In this document: in pieces, positions 62,176 to 64,000 of the stretch | Layout: each line of letters starts with the position of its first letter | How positions within the stretch are numbered: the first letter of the stretch is position 1 | Assembly: GCA_030323885.1 (NCBI GenBank) | Contig: CM059189.1 | Location: forward strand, 47,623,015 to 47,687,014 | Origin: Branchipolynoe longqiensis | Taxonomy: Eukaryota > Annelida > Polychaeta > Phyllodocida > Polynoidae | Direction of reading: 5' to 3' | Length of the DNA: 64,000 bases | Notes under the pieces: model-generated | The model's database searches: none | Seen by the model: the letters and a program-made list of their open reading frames with translations, nothing else | Told to the model about the DNA's origin: nothing | Translations under genes and position numbers: made by a program

Positions 62176-62630
62176 CTGTCATCTCAAAGCCTAAGATACA
62201 CAAAACAAGGTCACTGAATGAGTGTCATGGCTGTGGGGCGTGAAAAGGAAATTACTGCACGATTCCCTAAAATTTGAGGTCAAACTCCACTGACTATGAA
62301 TTTCACCAACCTAAAAACTACAATAAAGGGGCTAGAGGTAATTTTCTAAGAACAAAGGCTGCAATATTGTCTGATGTAGTCTGTGCGCATTCACGACCCT
62401 CATTCAAGACCGAATTCCTAACAATTCTTCAAATGACCTCATACCCCCAACCTCACAAAGTGACAGCGTAAACTGAGTATCCCTACTAACACTAGCGCAC
62501 TCTTCCAAATGTGGCACCAAAAAAAAACCAACTAACATAGCTACTATCTAACAGCTGAGATAATAAGACTACTACCAAAGTGAGACTATCAATGTTCAGC
62601 GATGAAAACAAGCCGTGATACGACTTACTC
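62176..62630. other. Single-copy sequence
   Basis: No recognised feature; gaggtcaaactccactgac and gaatttcaccaacc could be remnants of an old repeat. Confidence 0.35.
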
Positions 62631-63000
62631 ATTATCAATCAGTCAATCAATCAATAGGATACAGCTATAATAGGCCTTGGACCTGTTAGTCGCTGTTAAT
62701 TAATAGAAATGGAGACAGTTCTTCAGATGTGGTGGATTGTAGCAACTGTCAATGGCTCCAAGATATACGTAATGCTTGACCAGTATGCATCCAGTCGGTG
62801 CTTGAAACAGTTCACTGACTCTGCTGCTACGACACTCTCTGGCAAGTCATTCAACAGGTCAACCACCCTAAAGCCGAAAAAGTTGTGTCGCAGGTCCAGT
62901 CTGGAGTACCGCTTCCTCAGCTTCAGGGAGTGTCTGTCCTCTGGTCCTGGTGTTGGAGTCTCTGATAAGGGGGCTGCCTGTCTTGTAGATACCATGTAGT
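62631..63000 (-). mobile_element. LINE carboxyl terminus and 3' UTR (CR1/L2-like)
   Basis: Minus strand: TPGPEDRHSLKLRKRYSRLDLRHN, FFGFRVVDLLNDLPESVVAA, ESVNCFKHRLDAYW, stop about 62705, then a 3' end with (TTGA)n at 62636-62660. 'R.D.R..FF..RVV..WN.LP..VV.A.SVN.FK..LD..W' is the familiar last domain of CR1/L2-type LINE ORF2; W is replaced by L here. 5'-truncated and unrelated to the LINE at 49385. Confidence 0.8.
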
Positions 63001-63141
63001 TGGACAAGGTAAATAAACCATCACAACCCCCCCCCCCCCCAAAAAAAAGAAAAAGAAAAACATACATGCACATATGCCTACCTATATACCTACACACCTA
63101 TCTACATACATACAACCTAATTGCATACATACATACATGCT

Positions 63142-63190
63142 TGGTTGTTGGGGTTTTACGTCCTGGCAACATCTAAGGTCATATCAGGTC
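63142..63190 (-). mobile_element. SINE-A tail fragment
   Basis: ttggttgttggggttttacg, tcctggcaacatctaaggtc, then into (CATA)n; another 50-bp 3'-end-only copy. Confidence 0.85.
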
Positions 63191-63542
63191 GGCATACATA
63201 CATACATACATACATACATACACACATAACATACACAGAGAATGGTGTCCCACAATATGTGATGAAATTGCAGGCGAATTATTAGCAAACCGTGCCTGTG
63301 GGGTGCCATACAGACAGACATTCACGTCGACTTTGGGAGACAACTTCAGGAAAGTGTTATTTCAGGTCATTCATCTGACTGTTAAACAGCAAAGTCTCAA
63401 CTTCGAGAGAGAAAACATGTTTTAAAACATTTCTTCTTTTAAAGTGAGACCTCCCATGTGTTAATACCCCAACAACCCATGTGAACCGAATGTATTTGTC
63501 ACGCTCCAAAATCATTGCGTGGAGTAATTCTGTTTGTGTTAG

Positions 63543-63912
63543 TTAGGCCAAAGAAATAAAAAAATTGGTGATCGTCCTTTTGAAATAAAAATAAGGGTCG
63601 GGCGGGCGGTTTTCATTTATATATATATATATATATATATTTTTTACGTAGACGTAGTACGTAACCAGACACGATGGCTGAATGAGTTGAGCATCCGCCT
63701 CTCATTCTGGTAGGTCGTGGGATTCAAATTCCTGGGTTGTAACCCTGGCCGAGTCAAACCAATGACATAAAGATTGATATAAAAGTTGAATTGCTGCTAG
63801 CCTGACAAATTTTTAACTGTTAAAAAAAAAAAATCAAACGTACACAAAATTCAATGGCAGGCAATTTTTCAGGCACGGGCGGGGACGATCATCAATTTTA
63901 TTTTTGGCCTAA
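63543..63912. mobile_element. TTAGGCC-ended element J2, with SINE-A inside
   Basis: ttaGGCCAAAGAAATAAAAA and, inverted, ttaGGCCAAAAATAAAATTG; then, at both ends, atgatcgtcc. Same inner landmarks as J1. Contains a TA microsatellite and the SINE at 63664-63800. Confidence 0.75.
63664..63800 (+). mobile_element. SINE-A head fragment inside J2
   Basis: ccagacacgatggctgaatgagttgagc, duplicated B-box region, gagtcaaaccaatgacataa; 3' truncated. Confidence 0.82.
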
Positions 63913-64000
63913 GTTCATATTTATGTTTATGTTAGTTACCGCTACCACCACCAGGTTTGTTTTATCGCATATGTGTTGTTTTTGATACAGGCATATTTTC

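Overview
This window looks like intergenic or intronic DNA from a large, repeat-rich metazoan genome. The best taxonomic clue is a nested SINE at 24978-25272, whose body matches, from memory, a SINE common in molluscs and other lophotrochozoans. A mollusc is my working guess; the species is not identifiable from the sequence. I recognise no host protein-coding exon, rRNA or intact functional tRNA gene. Nearly all long open frames are artefacts of stop-poor simple repeats or remains of transposons.

Terms used below. 'SINE-A' is the dominant tRNA-derived SINE (more than 40 full or partial copies). Its head carries Pol III A/B boxes and resembles a tRNA-Ser/Leu. Its body is about 230 bp and the usual 3' end is an (AACC)n/(AAAC)n-like tail; a minority of copies carry a different 3' end ('tail II'). 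'MITE-1' is a 350-bp TTAA-flanked element with ends AGYTGCATAGTCCGATG (about 15 copies). 'Word elements' are TAA-flanked inverted-repeat elements whose interiors consist of one short word repeated in both orientations. The word differs between elements, while the ends share a GTCACACCT/GTACACACCT core.

Layout. 0-5.4 kb: word element A, an 85-bp duplication, a LINE 3' end, a 410-bp DNA transposon with a 9-bp target duplication, and a satellite grown from a SINE-A tail. 5.5-10.1 kb: purine-rich tract, nuclear-receptor half-site cluster, MITE-1 copies and a 1.7-kb 43-bp minisatellite. 10.5-25.4 kb: SINE-A and MITE-1 copies nested in each other, an 0.8-kb LTR-like insertion, word element B and a long-TIR element. 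25.6-31.5 kb: GC-rich islands with CTCF-like motifs, word element E and a 55-bp satellite hosting a tRNA-Gln-like SINE pair. 31.6-33 kb: a 9-bp-period minisatellite whose unit changes steadily along the array. 33-45.2 kb: SINEs, a DIRS-like RNase H fragment, word elements H and C, an AT-rich single-copy stretch and pyrimidine-rich VNTRs. 45.3-52.6 kb: the most gene-like part, with a possible gag-like ORF, word element D (with a second transposon inside), a pogo-like element inside SINE-A, a decayed LINE reverse transcriptase, and a TATA-box plus MADF-domain gene whose upstream region is itself a word array. 52.9-55.2 kb: a minisatellite that stays open as a Ser/Thr-rich frame, then a TG-rich array. 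55.2-64 kb: SINEs, another MITE-1, the second ATG-tailed LINE end, word element F, two TTAGGCC-ended elements and a LINE C-terminus.

The main hypothesis is that the word elements are PIF/Harbinger-type transposons (TAA target site). Their subterminal word arrays could be binding sites for an element-encoded MADF/Myb-like protein, of which the 51-kb gene would be a decayed example. The nested insertions give unusually clear boundary evidence for several families.
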